From JADFOI01 sp965218935 (GTDB lineage Bacteria > Acidobacteriota > UBA6911 > RPQK01 > JADFOI01): DNA of 64,000 bases. The position numbers and the translations under genes were made by a program. The notes under the pieces are model-generated. The model was not told the origin of the DNA. It was given only the letters and a program-made list of their open reading frames with translations, and searched no databases. Positions 16,003-23,407 of this stretch are shown in pieces. Numbering within the stretch: position 1 is the stretch's first letter; every line of letters starts with the position of its first letter. The stretch covers positions 1 through 64,000 of the forward strand of contig CBDCMH010000004.1 of the NCBI GenBank assembly GCA_965218935.1, in the 5' to 3' direction.

Positions 16003-17718
16003 CTACAGATCCTGTGTGACTCTCAGAACCTCCGAAATCGTGGTGATTCCATCCTTGACCTTCTCAAACCCGTCGTCCCTCAAAGTGACCATGCCGCCCT
16101 TGACGGCTGCCTTGGCCAGCTCCAAAGCATCGGCGTTGGCAATTGTTAAGCGGCGAATCTCCTCATCCATGAGCATCAACTCAAAAATCGCCAGCCGTCC
16201 CTGAAAACCCGTTTGGCCGCATTCTTTGCATCCTCTTCCCTGATAGAGTTTGGTCTTCGCATCCAGCGGGAATCCGATTTCCTCCAGTACGCTTTTCTCC
16301 ATCGGCTGCTCTTCCTTACAGTGGGTACAAATGACACGGATCAGACGCTGGGCCAGAACTCCCAGTATGGAAGAAGCCAGCAGATAGTCCTCTGCACCCA
16401 TATCCACCAGTCGGGCAATGGCGCTGGGGGCATCGTTGGTATGGAGTGTGCTAAAGACCACGTGGCCAGTGAGTGCGGCCCGGATACCGATTTCCGCCGT
16501 CTCCAGATCGCGCATTTCCCCCACCATGATCACATCCGGATCCTGGCGCACGATGGAGCGCAAACCGGCCGCAAAAGTCAGCCCGATCTTAGGATTCACG
16601 TGAATTTGGTTGACGCCGCTGATCTGGTACTCGACCGGATCCTCAACGGTCACGATCTTCTTGTCCGGCTTATTGATCTGGGTCAGAGCAGCATAGAGGG
16701 TGGTTGTCTTTCCGCTTCCGGTAGGACCCGTGACCAGGACGATTCCATGAGGCCGCGAAATCAGGTCTTCGAACTGCTCATGCATCCGGGGGGAAAAGCC
16801 GAGTTTCTCCAAATCGTAGATCTGGGTATTGCTCTTGTCCAGGATACGCATGACCACGCTTTCTCCATACATGGTGGGCAGCGTAGAGACCCGAAGGTCG
16901 ATATCCCTTCCCAGGACCTTGATCTTGATGCGTCCATCCTGTGGAAGTCTCCCCTCAGCGATGTTCAGTCTGGCCATAATCTTGATTCGAGAGATGATGG
17001 CCGCTTTCAGTTTCTTGGGGGGTGATTCTTCGTCGTAAAGAACACCATCGACCCGGTAGCGCACCTTGAGATCGCGCTCAAAAGGCTCAATATGGATGTC
17101 CGAGGCCCGGGCTTCGACGGCCCGCGACATGATGAGGTTGACGAGCCGGATGACCGGGGCTTCCGAGGCCAGATCCTTGAGGTGTTCGACATCCTCCATT
17201 TCCTCACTGAGCATGTCGATCCCACCCTCGATGTCCTCTACGATCCTGTCCAGGGTGGAGGTCTGGGTCCCGTAAAACTTCTCGATCAGATCGAGGATGG
17301 CATTCTCGGGGGCCAAGAACACTTGAAGGTCCTGGTAACCGGTGTAAATGCGGATGGTGTCCAACGTGGCGTAATCCTGGGGGTTGGCCATGGCAAGAAC
17401 CAGTCCTCGCTCCTCCTCCAGGCTCACGGGGATGAACTTGCACTCTCGCATGAAGGAAGCCGAGAAGGTTCCTTCCAGCACGGGAACCTCAGGAAGATCC
17501 TCGGCCTTCAGATAAGGGATACCCAGGTAGGCACTCAGGTGGGCCGTCAGATCCGCCTCGGAAATGGCTCCGATGTCGATGAAAAGTTTTCCGATTCTGT
17601 CAGCGGATTGATTTTGCAGACTGAGCGCGGTCGCCAACTCCTCTTGTGAGATGACTCCCTTTTCCAACAGTTCCTGGCCAAAAGGCTTCTGATCCTTTAG
17701 CCGTGAAAGCTCAATCAT
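16003..17718 (-). CDS. gspE: T2SS assembly ATPase GspE
   Basis: A 571-residue cytoplasmic hexameric ATPase that powers pseudopilus growth. The N-terminal GspE_N domain spans about residues 1-150. Walker A is GPTGSGKTTT at 331-340, the Asp box VTVEDPVEYQ at 357-366, Walker B DPDVIMVGEMRD at 393-404 (Met replaces the usual Ile in GEIRD), the His box HTNDAPSA at 426-433, and a zinc site C464xxC467...C497xxC500. It is the first gsp gene. A 141-bp inverted-repeat element separates it from the secreted-protein gene upstream. Confidence 0.95.
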   Translation of the reverse strand: MIELSRLKDQKPFGQELLEKGVISQEELATALSLQNQSADRIGKLFIDIGAISEADLTAHLSAYLGIPYLKAEDLPEVPVLEGTFSASFMRECKFIPVSLEEERGLVLAMANPQDYATLDTIRIYTGYQDLQVFLAPENAILDLIEKFYGTQTSTLDRIVEDIEGGIDMLSEEMEDVEHLKDLASEAPVIRLVNLIMSRAVEARASDIHIEPFERDLKVRYRVDGVLYDEESPPKKLKAAIISRIKIMARLNIAEGRLPQDGRIKIKVLGRDIDLRVSTLPTMYGESVVMRILDKSNTQIYDLEKLGFSPRMHEQFEDLISRPHGIVLVTGPTGSGKTTTLYAALTQINKPDKKIVTVEDPVEYQISGVNQIHVNPKIGLTFAAGLRSIVRQDPDVIMVGEMRDLETAEIGIRAALTGHVVFSTLHTNDAPSAIARLVDMGAEDYLLASSILGVLAQRLIRVICTHCKEEQPMEKSVLEEIGFPLDAKTKLYQGRGCKECGQTGFQGRLAIFELMLMDEEIRRLTIANADALELAKAAVKGGMVTLRDDGFEKVKDGITTISEVLRVTQDL

Positions 17719-17732
17719 CTTGTTTCGTCCTA

Positions 17733-17873
17733 GCCCGGATTATGCATATGTTCTCGTCACGAAGCGACGAAAGCACCGACCTGCCAAGGCGCGAGACCCG
17801 CTTGCGGGTCGCGCAACACAGGCAGGGCGGATGATTTCGTTGCTGCAGTAGAGAATCTATGCATAGTCCGGGC
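17733..17873. repeat. Intergenic element with terminal inverted repeats, copy A (141 bp)
   Basis: It begins GCCCGGATTATGCATA and ends TATGCATAGTCCGGGC, a 16-base terminal inverted repeat with one mismatch. Inside are TTCTCGTCACGAAGCGACGA, a hairpin ACCCGCTTGCGGGT and GGCAGGGCGGATGATTTCGT. Copy B lies at 40500-40692. Its right end abuts the stop codon of the gene at 17874 and its left end is 14 bases from the gspE start. It has no reading frame of note. It could be a MITE-like element or a structured RNA element. Confidence 0.85.
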
Positions 17874-18422
17874 TCAGTACTCGAGGACACGGATTCGGTC
17901 CTCAAATTGCTCAAAGGTGATCTTTTCAGTGGTCAGAAGATCCAAATCCGCCTTGGAGGTCGAGATCACCACGACGGTGGTTTTCTTTGTGGCATCCAGC
18001 TCATTGCGATCTTCAACATGGGCATTGATCGAAATGCGATCCTGGGCTTCGAGTTGCTTGAAGGCGGTACCGTAGTCGGCCAGGCATCGGACCATAGACT
18101 CCCTCAACAGATCGAGCTGCTCGGTGTTGGAGCGCTGTCCTTCCGTTCGCGCCGGTATCTCCCCGAAAGGTGTACGGATCCTGGATCGATTGATATTGAG
18201 GTGAAAGGAAACCACCACCCCGTATCCCTGCACGTAGGACCCTTCTGCCTGTCCCGTGAGCGCAAACGGATTGGGGAAATTCTGGGTGAGGATTTCACCC
18301 ACAATCCTCTCAAAGATCTGGGTGTTCTTCTTGAGCAATCCCATGTCCAGATCGAAGGCAAAGGCCGTGCTTCCACTGAGAAGCAGTAGAAGAAGAATAG
18401 AAACACCTGCACCCTTCGTCAT
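17874..18422 (-). CDS. Small secreted protein of unknown function in the T2SS/sigma operon
   Basis: A 182-residue protein with a signal peptide (MTKGAGVSILLLLLLSGSTAFA). The mature part starts FDLDMGLLKKNTQIFERIVG and contains SYVQGYGVVVSFHLNINRSR and TTVVVISTSKADLDLLTT. I do not recognise the family. ATG 18422, five bases after the anti-sigma stop, is the likely start, since an earlier start would overlap that gene and hide the signal peptide. Position in an operon with sigma, anti-sigma and T2SS genes suggests a periplasmic partner of the anti-sigma factor or a secretion-linked protein. It ends exactly at the edge of repeat element A. Confidence 0.6.
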   Translation of the reverse strand: MTKGAGVSILLLLLLSGSTAFAFDLDMGLLKKNTQIFERIVGEILTQNFPNPFALTGQAEGSYVQGYGVVVSFHLNINRSRIRTPFGEIPARTEGQRSNTEQLDLLRESMVRCLADYGTAFKQLEAQDRISINAHVEDRNELDATKKTTVVVISTSKADLDLLTTEKITFEQFEDRIRVLEY

Positions 18423-18426
18423 GGCT

Positions 18427-19002
18427 CTAGCGGGAGAGGAGTGTTCGCAAGTACTGATTGTTCTCTTCCATATTGTCGACATAACGTTGTTCCAGAGAGA
18501 TAAGGTATTCCTCCAGTTGATCCCCATGGGTCCTCTGTTGGAGCTCCACGTCTTCTTTGACCGTCAGTAGAGCCCTGAGCATCAACTGGCGCTCCTGGGT
18601 TTGTTGCGCCACAATCATGTCCTGAACCGTTTCAGTGAGCTGCTGCTCGGAGATGACCAGACGCTGCCCCCCGAGATACCCCATATATTGAAGAATGGAC
18701 ACCATACCAACGACGATCAGAAAACCTGCGGCGATCTTCTGAAGGACCGGCCACCAGCGTATCTGGCCCAGCCATGGGCGGGAAGCCAGGACAGCCTGAC
18801 GGGTTTCGCCTTCCTCGGCATTCTGGTGCCCCACTTTCCATTCCCCGAGAATTTCGCGGGTTTCAACCAGCTCCATGTATTCCCCATTACAACCAGGGCA
18901 TTCACTGAGGTGCTGGAAGAACTCGAACCCCTGGCGGGAATTGACTTCCTCTCCGTAGAGCACATCAATCATCCTCTCCTGGCTTTGCTCACAGTTCATC
19001 AT
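18427..19002 (-). CDS. Membrane-anchored zinc-finger anti-sigma factor
   Basis: A 191-residue protein. The N-terminal zinc-finger HxxxCxxC is at HLSECPGCNGEY, one membrane helix follows near residues 88-108 (KIAAGFLIVVGMVSILQYMG), and the periplasmic part is a long coiled coil (TETVQDMIVAQQTQERQLML to SLEQRYVDNMEENNQYLRTL). The ATG overlaps the sigma stop (ATGA), so the two are made together. It should hold the sigma factor at the membrane until a periplasmic signal releases it. Confidence 0.85.
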   Translation of the reverse strand: MMNCEQSQERMIDVLYGEEVNSRQGFEFFQHLSECPGCNGEYMELVETREILGEWKVGHQNAEEGETRQAVLASRPWLGQIRWWPVLQKIAAGFLIVVGMVSILQYMGYLGGQRLVISEQQLTETVQDMIVAQQTQERQLMLRALLTVKEDVELQQRTHGDQLEEYLISLEQRYVDNMEENNQYLRTLLSR

Positions 19003-19553
19003 CTTTTCTCCATCAGTTTTCTCAGCGTCTTCAATCCCAGATACATCCGGGACTTCACCGTGGAAAGGGGGATATCCAGGATTTCTGAGATCTCATGAAA
19101 TTTCAGTCCCTGATACTCCTTCATCAAAATAACCGCCCTTTGTTCTTCCGGCAGCTCCTTGAAAGCCTCCCGGACAAGCTCGACCTCCTCTTGGACCGCC
19201 AGCTCCGTCTCCGGAGTGGCCGTCTCAACCAACTCCGGCCTGCCCGGATAACCCTGCTCATCCGGCAAGGGTACCGAGTGGGCCCTGCGCTCCTTACGAA
19301 AGCGCATCCGGCACTCATTCAGGGCTATCTTGTACAGCCAGGAAGAGAACCGCGCCGGGTCGGCAAGGCGATCCAGATTCCTGTAAGCCTTCGTAAACGT
19401 GTCCTGCGTGAGGTCCTGGGCATCCGTACTATTCCCGACATAGCGACAGATAAAAGCGTAAATCTTGCGCTGCCATCTCTCAATCAGCTCCCCGAAGCAC
19501 GCCCGATCCCCCTGAAGCGCAAGCTCCAGGAGGTATTCGTCGCTGAACTTCAT
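18999..19553 (-). CDS. ECF-type sigma factor heading the T2SS gene cluster
   Basis: A 185-residue sigma factor (MKFSDEYLLELALQGDRACF). Region 2 is YAFICRYVGNSTDAQDLTQD and the FSSWLYKIALNE helix; region 4 is ELPEEQRAVILMKEYQGLKF, EISEILDIPLSTVKSRMYLG. ATG 19553 has GAGAGA upstream; starts up to 19589 are possible. All genes from here to gspD run in one direction with small gaps, apart from the 155 bases holding element A. So the sigma factor, its anti-sigma factor and the secretion system may share a transcript. Confidence 0.9.
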   Translation of the reverse strand: MKFSDEYLLELALQGDRACFGELIERWQRKIYAFICRYVGNSTDAQDLTQDTFTKAYRNLDRLADPARFSSWLYKIALNECRMRFRKERRAHSVPLPDEQGYPGRPELVETATPETELAVQEEVELVREAFKELPEEQRAVILMKEYQGLKFHEISEILDIPLSTVKSRMYLGLKTLRKLMEKR

Positions 19554-19589
19554 TTTCTCTCTCGAATGATCAAGATGCATGATCAGCAA

Positions 19590-20087
19590 AAAAAGTCTAA
19601 CGTGCGTCTATCTAATTGCTGCCTAATGATTAAGAGTAGCATTCTTGGCCGATTTCATGCGACCCGGGGAGGCAGACCGCTGACCACCTGCCCCCTGACC
19701 TTCTGACCCCGGACCACAAGTCGGGGGGGCAGTACGACTTTTTCTCTAGAAGCTTCATGGACTTTCAAGTCTTGGGGCTCGTCTGTTTCTTCCCTAACCT
19801 AATTATTAATAGCACTTTACAGATCTCTCCTCGGTTTGGCTCGCCGATTGCTATGACCTTCTTTGTTCGAGACGGTCCTGGAGGGACCGCTTCCGGGTGA
19901 ATTCAAGGAGGGGTTTCGCAGAAATGGCTCGGGAAACCAGCGAGGCCCTCCACCCGGGATAGTATTCCCAGGGCTTCACCCTGCCGCCCTTTCAGGGCTC
20001 CGGAGGCTGTACTGACCTAACTGTGGTGACTAAGATAGAAAAGGGTAAGCTATGTGCCGGTCTGAAGCTCAATCAACTAGGTGATCA
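19590..20087. other. Gene-free stretch with repeat remnants
   Basis: No supported gene. CTGACC-type words lie at 19675-19720. At about 19880-20000 there is a degenerate dyad-rich block (TTCCGGGTGAATTC, CCACCCGGGATAGT, CCCAGGGCTTCACCCTG, GCCGCCCTTTCAGGGCTCCG) that resembles the REP-like GGGCTTCACCCT repeats of other bacteria. The promoter of the T2SS-linked sigma factor should lie near 19560-19640, but I see no clear -35/-10 pair. Confidence 0.45.
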
Positions 20088-20972
20088 CTAGTCGGAATCG
20101 CGGAAAAAACGAAGTGGATTCAGTGGCTGACCGTTCAGACGAACTTCATAATGAAGATGGGGACCGGTAGCCCGTCCTGTGGAGCCCACATAGCCAACGA
20201 TATCGCCTTTCTTGACCTTTTGGCCCGCCTCAACCGTGAAGCGGTCCAAATGCCCATAGCGGGTAGAGATACCGAATTTGTGCTCCAGAGTTACCAGATT
20301 CCCATAGGAATACTTTCGTCCCGCGGTAAGCACCACTCCATCGGCCGTTGCCTTGACCTTGTTTCCACGAGGGGCGGAGATATCGATACCGGGATGAAAA
20401 TCGCGTTCTCCATTAAAAGGATCGATTCGATAGCCAAATCGGCCCGAAGGGTATCCGTGCACGGGTGGAATGGCCGGGGTGGCTGCGAGAAGAATACTGC
20501 GCGTGTTGTAGACGTCCTGCAACTGCCTCAATTGACCATCCAGGCTGATGCTCTTTCGTTCCAGAGATCTAAAATGGTTCCGAAGACCCTGGGTGTCAAG
20601 ACTCAGCAACGGGTTATCATAGGCGGAGGGACCACCTACTCCACCAAGACCTGCCTCATCTAAACCGGAAAGGATTTGCAGCTTGGTGGAGGCGACCTCC
20701 AGCGCACCGACCTTTTCACTGAGCTGCCTTGCCGCCAACCGAAAAGTGTCGTTTTCCTTACTCAGCTCGTAGGCGCTGACCTTCAACTGGTCATGATCCG
20801 CCGTTTTCTTCCACATGTTGTAGTAGTGCAGGGTGGACAGGGAAAAGGAAGAAAAAAGTACGCCCAAAGCAATTCCCAGCCTGACCAGGAACTTTTGGGA
20901 AATTCTATATCTGCGAGCAGGTAACTCGGCAGAACGAGAAATAATAACGGTGAGATCGCCTCTCCTCCTCAT
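20088..20972 (-). CDS. M23 family (LytM-type) peptidoglycan endopeptidase, membrane-anchored
   Basis: A 294-residue protein. A basic cytoplasmic start and one membrane helix (FLVRLGIALGVLFSSFSLST) are followed by a coiled-coil region (YELSKENDTFRLAARQLSEK). The C-terminal M23 domain has the zinc ligands HPGIDI (His and Asp) and HLHYEV (His), with YGHLDRF between. Such proteins cut peptide cross-links in peptidoglycan or activate amidases. All active residues look intact. It stands alone, transcribed away from ssrA. Confidence 0.88.
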   Translation of the reverse strand: MRRRGDLTVIISRSAELPARRYRISQKFLVRLGIALGVLFSSFSLSTLHYYNMWKKTADHDQLKVSAYELSKENDTFRLAARQLSEKVGALEVASTKLQILSGLDEAGLGGVGGPSAYDNPLLSLDTQGLRNHFRSLERKSISLDGQLRQLQDVYNTRSILLAATPAIPPVHGYPSGRFGYRIDPFNGERDFHPGIDISAPRGNKVKATADGVVLTAGRKYSYGNLVTLEHKFGISTRYGHLDRFTVEAGQKVKKGDIVGYVGSTGRATGPHLHYEVRLNGQPLNPLRFFRDSD

Positions 20973-21300
20973 TGCATCACCTCGTCTCCCATGAACACGA
21001 CAAGTACCCCACCGGCTAGCGAGCTCGCCGGCCTATTCTCCTAACAGTAATAGTAAAAAGTTGAATCAGAGTGTGTCAAGCGCTGCCTCAGACCTTTTCC
21101 CACTTTGAATGACTCGAGAAATCCATCCCTCAGCTCACGGCCCATATTCTAGCGCTATCCGGGCTTTCTTACAGTGACGGCGGTCACCACAAGTGTGAAA
21201 GATGATCTGTCCCCCTCAATCCTCATTCCTCTTGTTAAATCAACGGATTATACGATTATTGCCCCAATGAGCGAAGAAACCCCCGATACGTCCACAATGT
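20973..21300. other. Intergenic region between the M23 peptidase start and the ssrA 3' end
   Basis: About 330 bases without a gene. It should hold the ssrA terminator and the promoter of the peptidase. The only clear structure is the dyad GTGACGGCGGTCAC at 21174-21187, five bases each side of a four-base centre, which could be an operator or weak hairpin. I see no T-rich terminator. Confidence 0.4.
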
Positions 21301-21660
21301 TGGTGGAGGCGGTGGGAATCGAACCCACGTCCGAAAGCCTTTGGCTGCAGAATCTACATGCTTGTCCGCTTTCCTTTTATCATCCCAGCAGGCAAATAAA
21401 AGCGGCAAATCAACCTGCTTGAATGTCCCTCAGCAATGTTCTCACCCCCCCCCTGAAGGAAACAGGAGGGTCGAAAATCCCGCAAAGTGACGCCTTATCC
21501 CGTTCCGCGGGCTGAGCGAGTAAGACGGCTACGCATTAATTACGCGGCAAGTGCTAACTGTTCGTTGGCAGTTATTTTTATTTGCCACTGATTTGCGAGG
21601 TTGTGGCACCTCGGCATGCCTCCACAGCCTCAACTACTCTCGTCGAAGCCAATCGCCCCC
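21301..21660 (-). ncRNA. ssrA: Transfer-messenger RNA (tmRNA)
   Basis: A 360-base one-piece tmRNA. The 5' end GGGGGCGATTGGCTTCGAC pairs with the 3' CGCCTCC before the encoded ACCA, giving a 7-bp acceptor stem with one G-U. The T-arm GTGGGTTCGATTCCCAC is present. The resume codon follows TAACT, and the tag frame GCC AAC GAA CAG TTA GCA CTT GCC GCG TAA (21540-21569 on the minus strand) gives (A)ANEQLALAA, with the canonical ALAA end. It rescues stalled ribosomes with SmpB, not encoded here. Strand and ends are set by the 3' CCA at 21301-21303. Confidence 0.95.
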
Positions 21661-21673
21661 GAACACTCTATCC

Positions 21674-21696
21674 AGTATACCTCTTTAGTATACCTC
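21674..21696 (-). promoter_or_regulatory. Tandem TATACT boxes upstream of ssrA
   Basis: Read on the minus strand, GAGGTATACT occurs twice, separated by AAA, about 14-36 bases before the mature tmRNA 5' end. TATACT is a good -10 hexamer and the precursor would start slightly upstream of the RNase P-cut end. I find no good -35 box, so this is a tentative promoter. Confidence 0.35.
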
Positions 21697-21797
21697 GAAT
21701 GTTACGGATCACGCGAATCTAATTGAATTTGTGCGGATATATTGTCTGTCGTCTGTGCTCGATGGACAGCTGTCAGGTGGTCAGCTACTATTTCCTC

Positions 21798-22421
21798 ATG
21801 CTGAAGGTTGGGCTAACGGGCGGCATTGGCTGCGGCAAGAGCCACATCCTCAGAGAATTCCACAAACTTGGCGTTTACACCATCGATGCCGATGAAATTG
21901 CCCATGAGGTGATTCTGCCCGATCAATCCGCTTATGAGCAAATTCTAGAAACCTTTGGACCTGAGATCCTGGATTCGGATCAGACCATCGATCGAAAGAA
22001 GTTAGGCGAGAGAGTGTTCTCTGATGAGAAGGCACGGGAGAAGCTCAACCAGATCGTACATCCGCTCGTCCTTCAGGAAGAGGCCCGTCGCGTCGCCGAG
22101 TTTGAAGACCGTGAGGATCCTAGATCTCCAATTATTATGGTGGATGCAGCTCTGATGGTTGAAACCGGATCCTATCGCAAATATGACTTCGTTGTCGTAG
22201 TGTATTGCTACCCCCAGGTTCAGTTGCAGCGCGTGATTGCCCGTGACAGGTTATCCGAAGAGCAGGCACTTCAACGAATCCAAAGCCAAATGCCTCTTTT
22301 GGAAAAGATCAAATATGCCGATTACATCATCGAAAACTCGGGGAGACTCTCTGAGACCAATGAGCAAGTCAAACATACTTTCACGGAATTGGTGAACCTG
22401 GGAGGGGAGCTGACCTCCTGA
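21798..22421 (+). CDS. coaE: Dephospho-CoA kinase
   Basis: A 207-residue kinase for the last step of coenzyme A synthesis (phosphorylation of the 3'-hydroxyl of dephospho-CoA). The start MLKVGLTGGIGCGKSHI carries the P-loop; then come TIDADEIAHEVI (Asp of the DADxxxH motif), LNQIVHPLV (HP motif) and VVVYCYPQVQLQRVIARD. ATG 21798 puts the P-loop at the usual place. An upstream in-frame extension from 21723 is unlike the family. The final LTS codons come from a CTGACC-type repeat that continues downstream. Divergent from ssrA. Confidence 0.93.
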   Translation: MLKVGLTGGIGCGKSHILREFHKLGVYTIDADEIAHEVILPDQSAYEQILETFGPEILDSDQTIDRKKLGERVFSDEKAREKLNQIVHPLVLQEEARRVAEFEDREDPRSPIIMVDAALMVETGSYRKYDFVVVVYCYPQVQLQRVIARDRLSEEQALQRIQSQMPLLEKIKYADYIIENSGRLSETNEQVKHTFTELVNLGGELTS

Positions 22422-22459
22422 CCACGGACAACAGCTAGAAGACCGGCTGACCGCGGTTG

Positions 22460-23407
22460 TCAACTGTCAGCTGGTCCGACCAGCATGGCTGCCAGGAGGG
22501 GCACCATGATTTCGTGATGACCGGTTAAGGCAATCCCCGTCCCTGCCCCCGAAACGGGACGTTCTACAACGTTTCGGGTCGGTCGGTAGTGCTGAATAAA
22601 ATCGAGATTGGCGGTGGTGAAATCCTTCAGCTGTTTTCCCGAGTTTCTTACCAGGGACACCGCTTTCAAGAAAACCTCTGGCAGGATGACTGCGGATCCC
22701 AGATTCAAGTAAACTCCTCCCCCGTGAAGAAGCGATACCTGCTGGGTAAAGATTCGAAAATCGATTTGTGAACTCTTTCCCATGGCTTCTCCGGAAGCCT
22801 TGGGATGATTGTGAATAATATCGGTACCCATGGCGATCAGGACGGCCAAAGGGATGTCCTTTTCGTGTGCCTTCAACATCAGAGACAAATCAGGATATCG
22901 AGTGTCGTATTGCTGCAGGAACTCGCCCACCGACTCCCCAATGCCCTGCCCCTGGCTGGCCCCCTTGCTGATGGCTTGATTCAAGAACTCTCCCGTTTCT
23001 CGAGCCATTCCGAAGGCTCCCGTATTCAGTTGCGACTCCACCTCCTCTGAGGTAGAACCGCTCAACGCGATCTCGAAGTCATGGATCATACCGCTTCCAT
23101 TGGTGGCCAGTGCGGTCACGAACCCTCGCTCCATCAGGTCAATCAGCACCGGCGCCAATCCCACTTTCACAACATGGCCACCAAACCCCCAGATAATGGC
23201 CTTCCCCTTTTCCCGCGCCTTTCGAATCCTTTGGACCAGAGTGCGCAAGTCATCCGCCGCAAGAAGCTTGGGTAGCGAGTCGGTGAAGGCCGAGATCGAG
23301 TCTTTGTTCAAGGGCCGAGCAAAGTGTTCCACATTGACCTTGCTGGGACGGGAATCCAGTGGATAATCCTTGATTTTCTTCGCCTTGAACTCCTTATACT
23401 TGGACAT
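22460..23407 (-). CDS. Deoxyhypusine-synthase-like protein of unknown bacterial role
   Basis: A 315-residue protein. Segments such as AIIWGFGGHVVKVGLAPVLI, LATNGSGMIHDFEIALSG, GAFGMARETGEFLNQAI, IAMGTDIIHNHPKASG and GGGVYLNLGSAVILPEVFLK recall the Rossmann-like NAD-binding fold of the deoxyhypusine synthase family as I remember it. Bacteria lack the eIF5A substrate, and some bacterial relatives make homospermidine, so the reaction here is unknown. The highly conserved look (many Gly and His motifs) suggests an enzyme. It overlaps the end of uvrA by 14 bases and is probably translated with it. Confidence 0.5.
   Translation of the reverse strand: MSKYKEFKAKKIKDYPLDSRPSKVNVEHFARPLNKDSISAFTDSLPKLLAADDLRTLVQRIRKAREKGKAIIWGFGGHVVKVGLAPVLIDLMERGFVTALATNGSGMIHDFEIALSGSTSEEVESQLNTGAFGMARETGEFLNQAISKGASQGQGIGESVGEFLQQYDTRYPDLSLMLKAHEKDIPLAVLIAMGTDIIHNHPKASGEAMGKSSQIDFRIFTQQVSLLHGGGVYLNLGSAVILPEVFLKAVSLVRNSGKQLKDFTTANLDFIQHYRPTRNVVERPVSGAGTGIALTGHHEIMVPLLAAMLVGPADS

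Noticed and set aside
16213..17025. A 270-codon plus-strand frame.
   Set aside because: It is antisense to gspE, whose motifs are complete.
21301..21335. A tRNA gene.
   Set aside because: The T-arm and CCA belong to the tmRNA; no anticodon arm follows.
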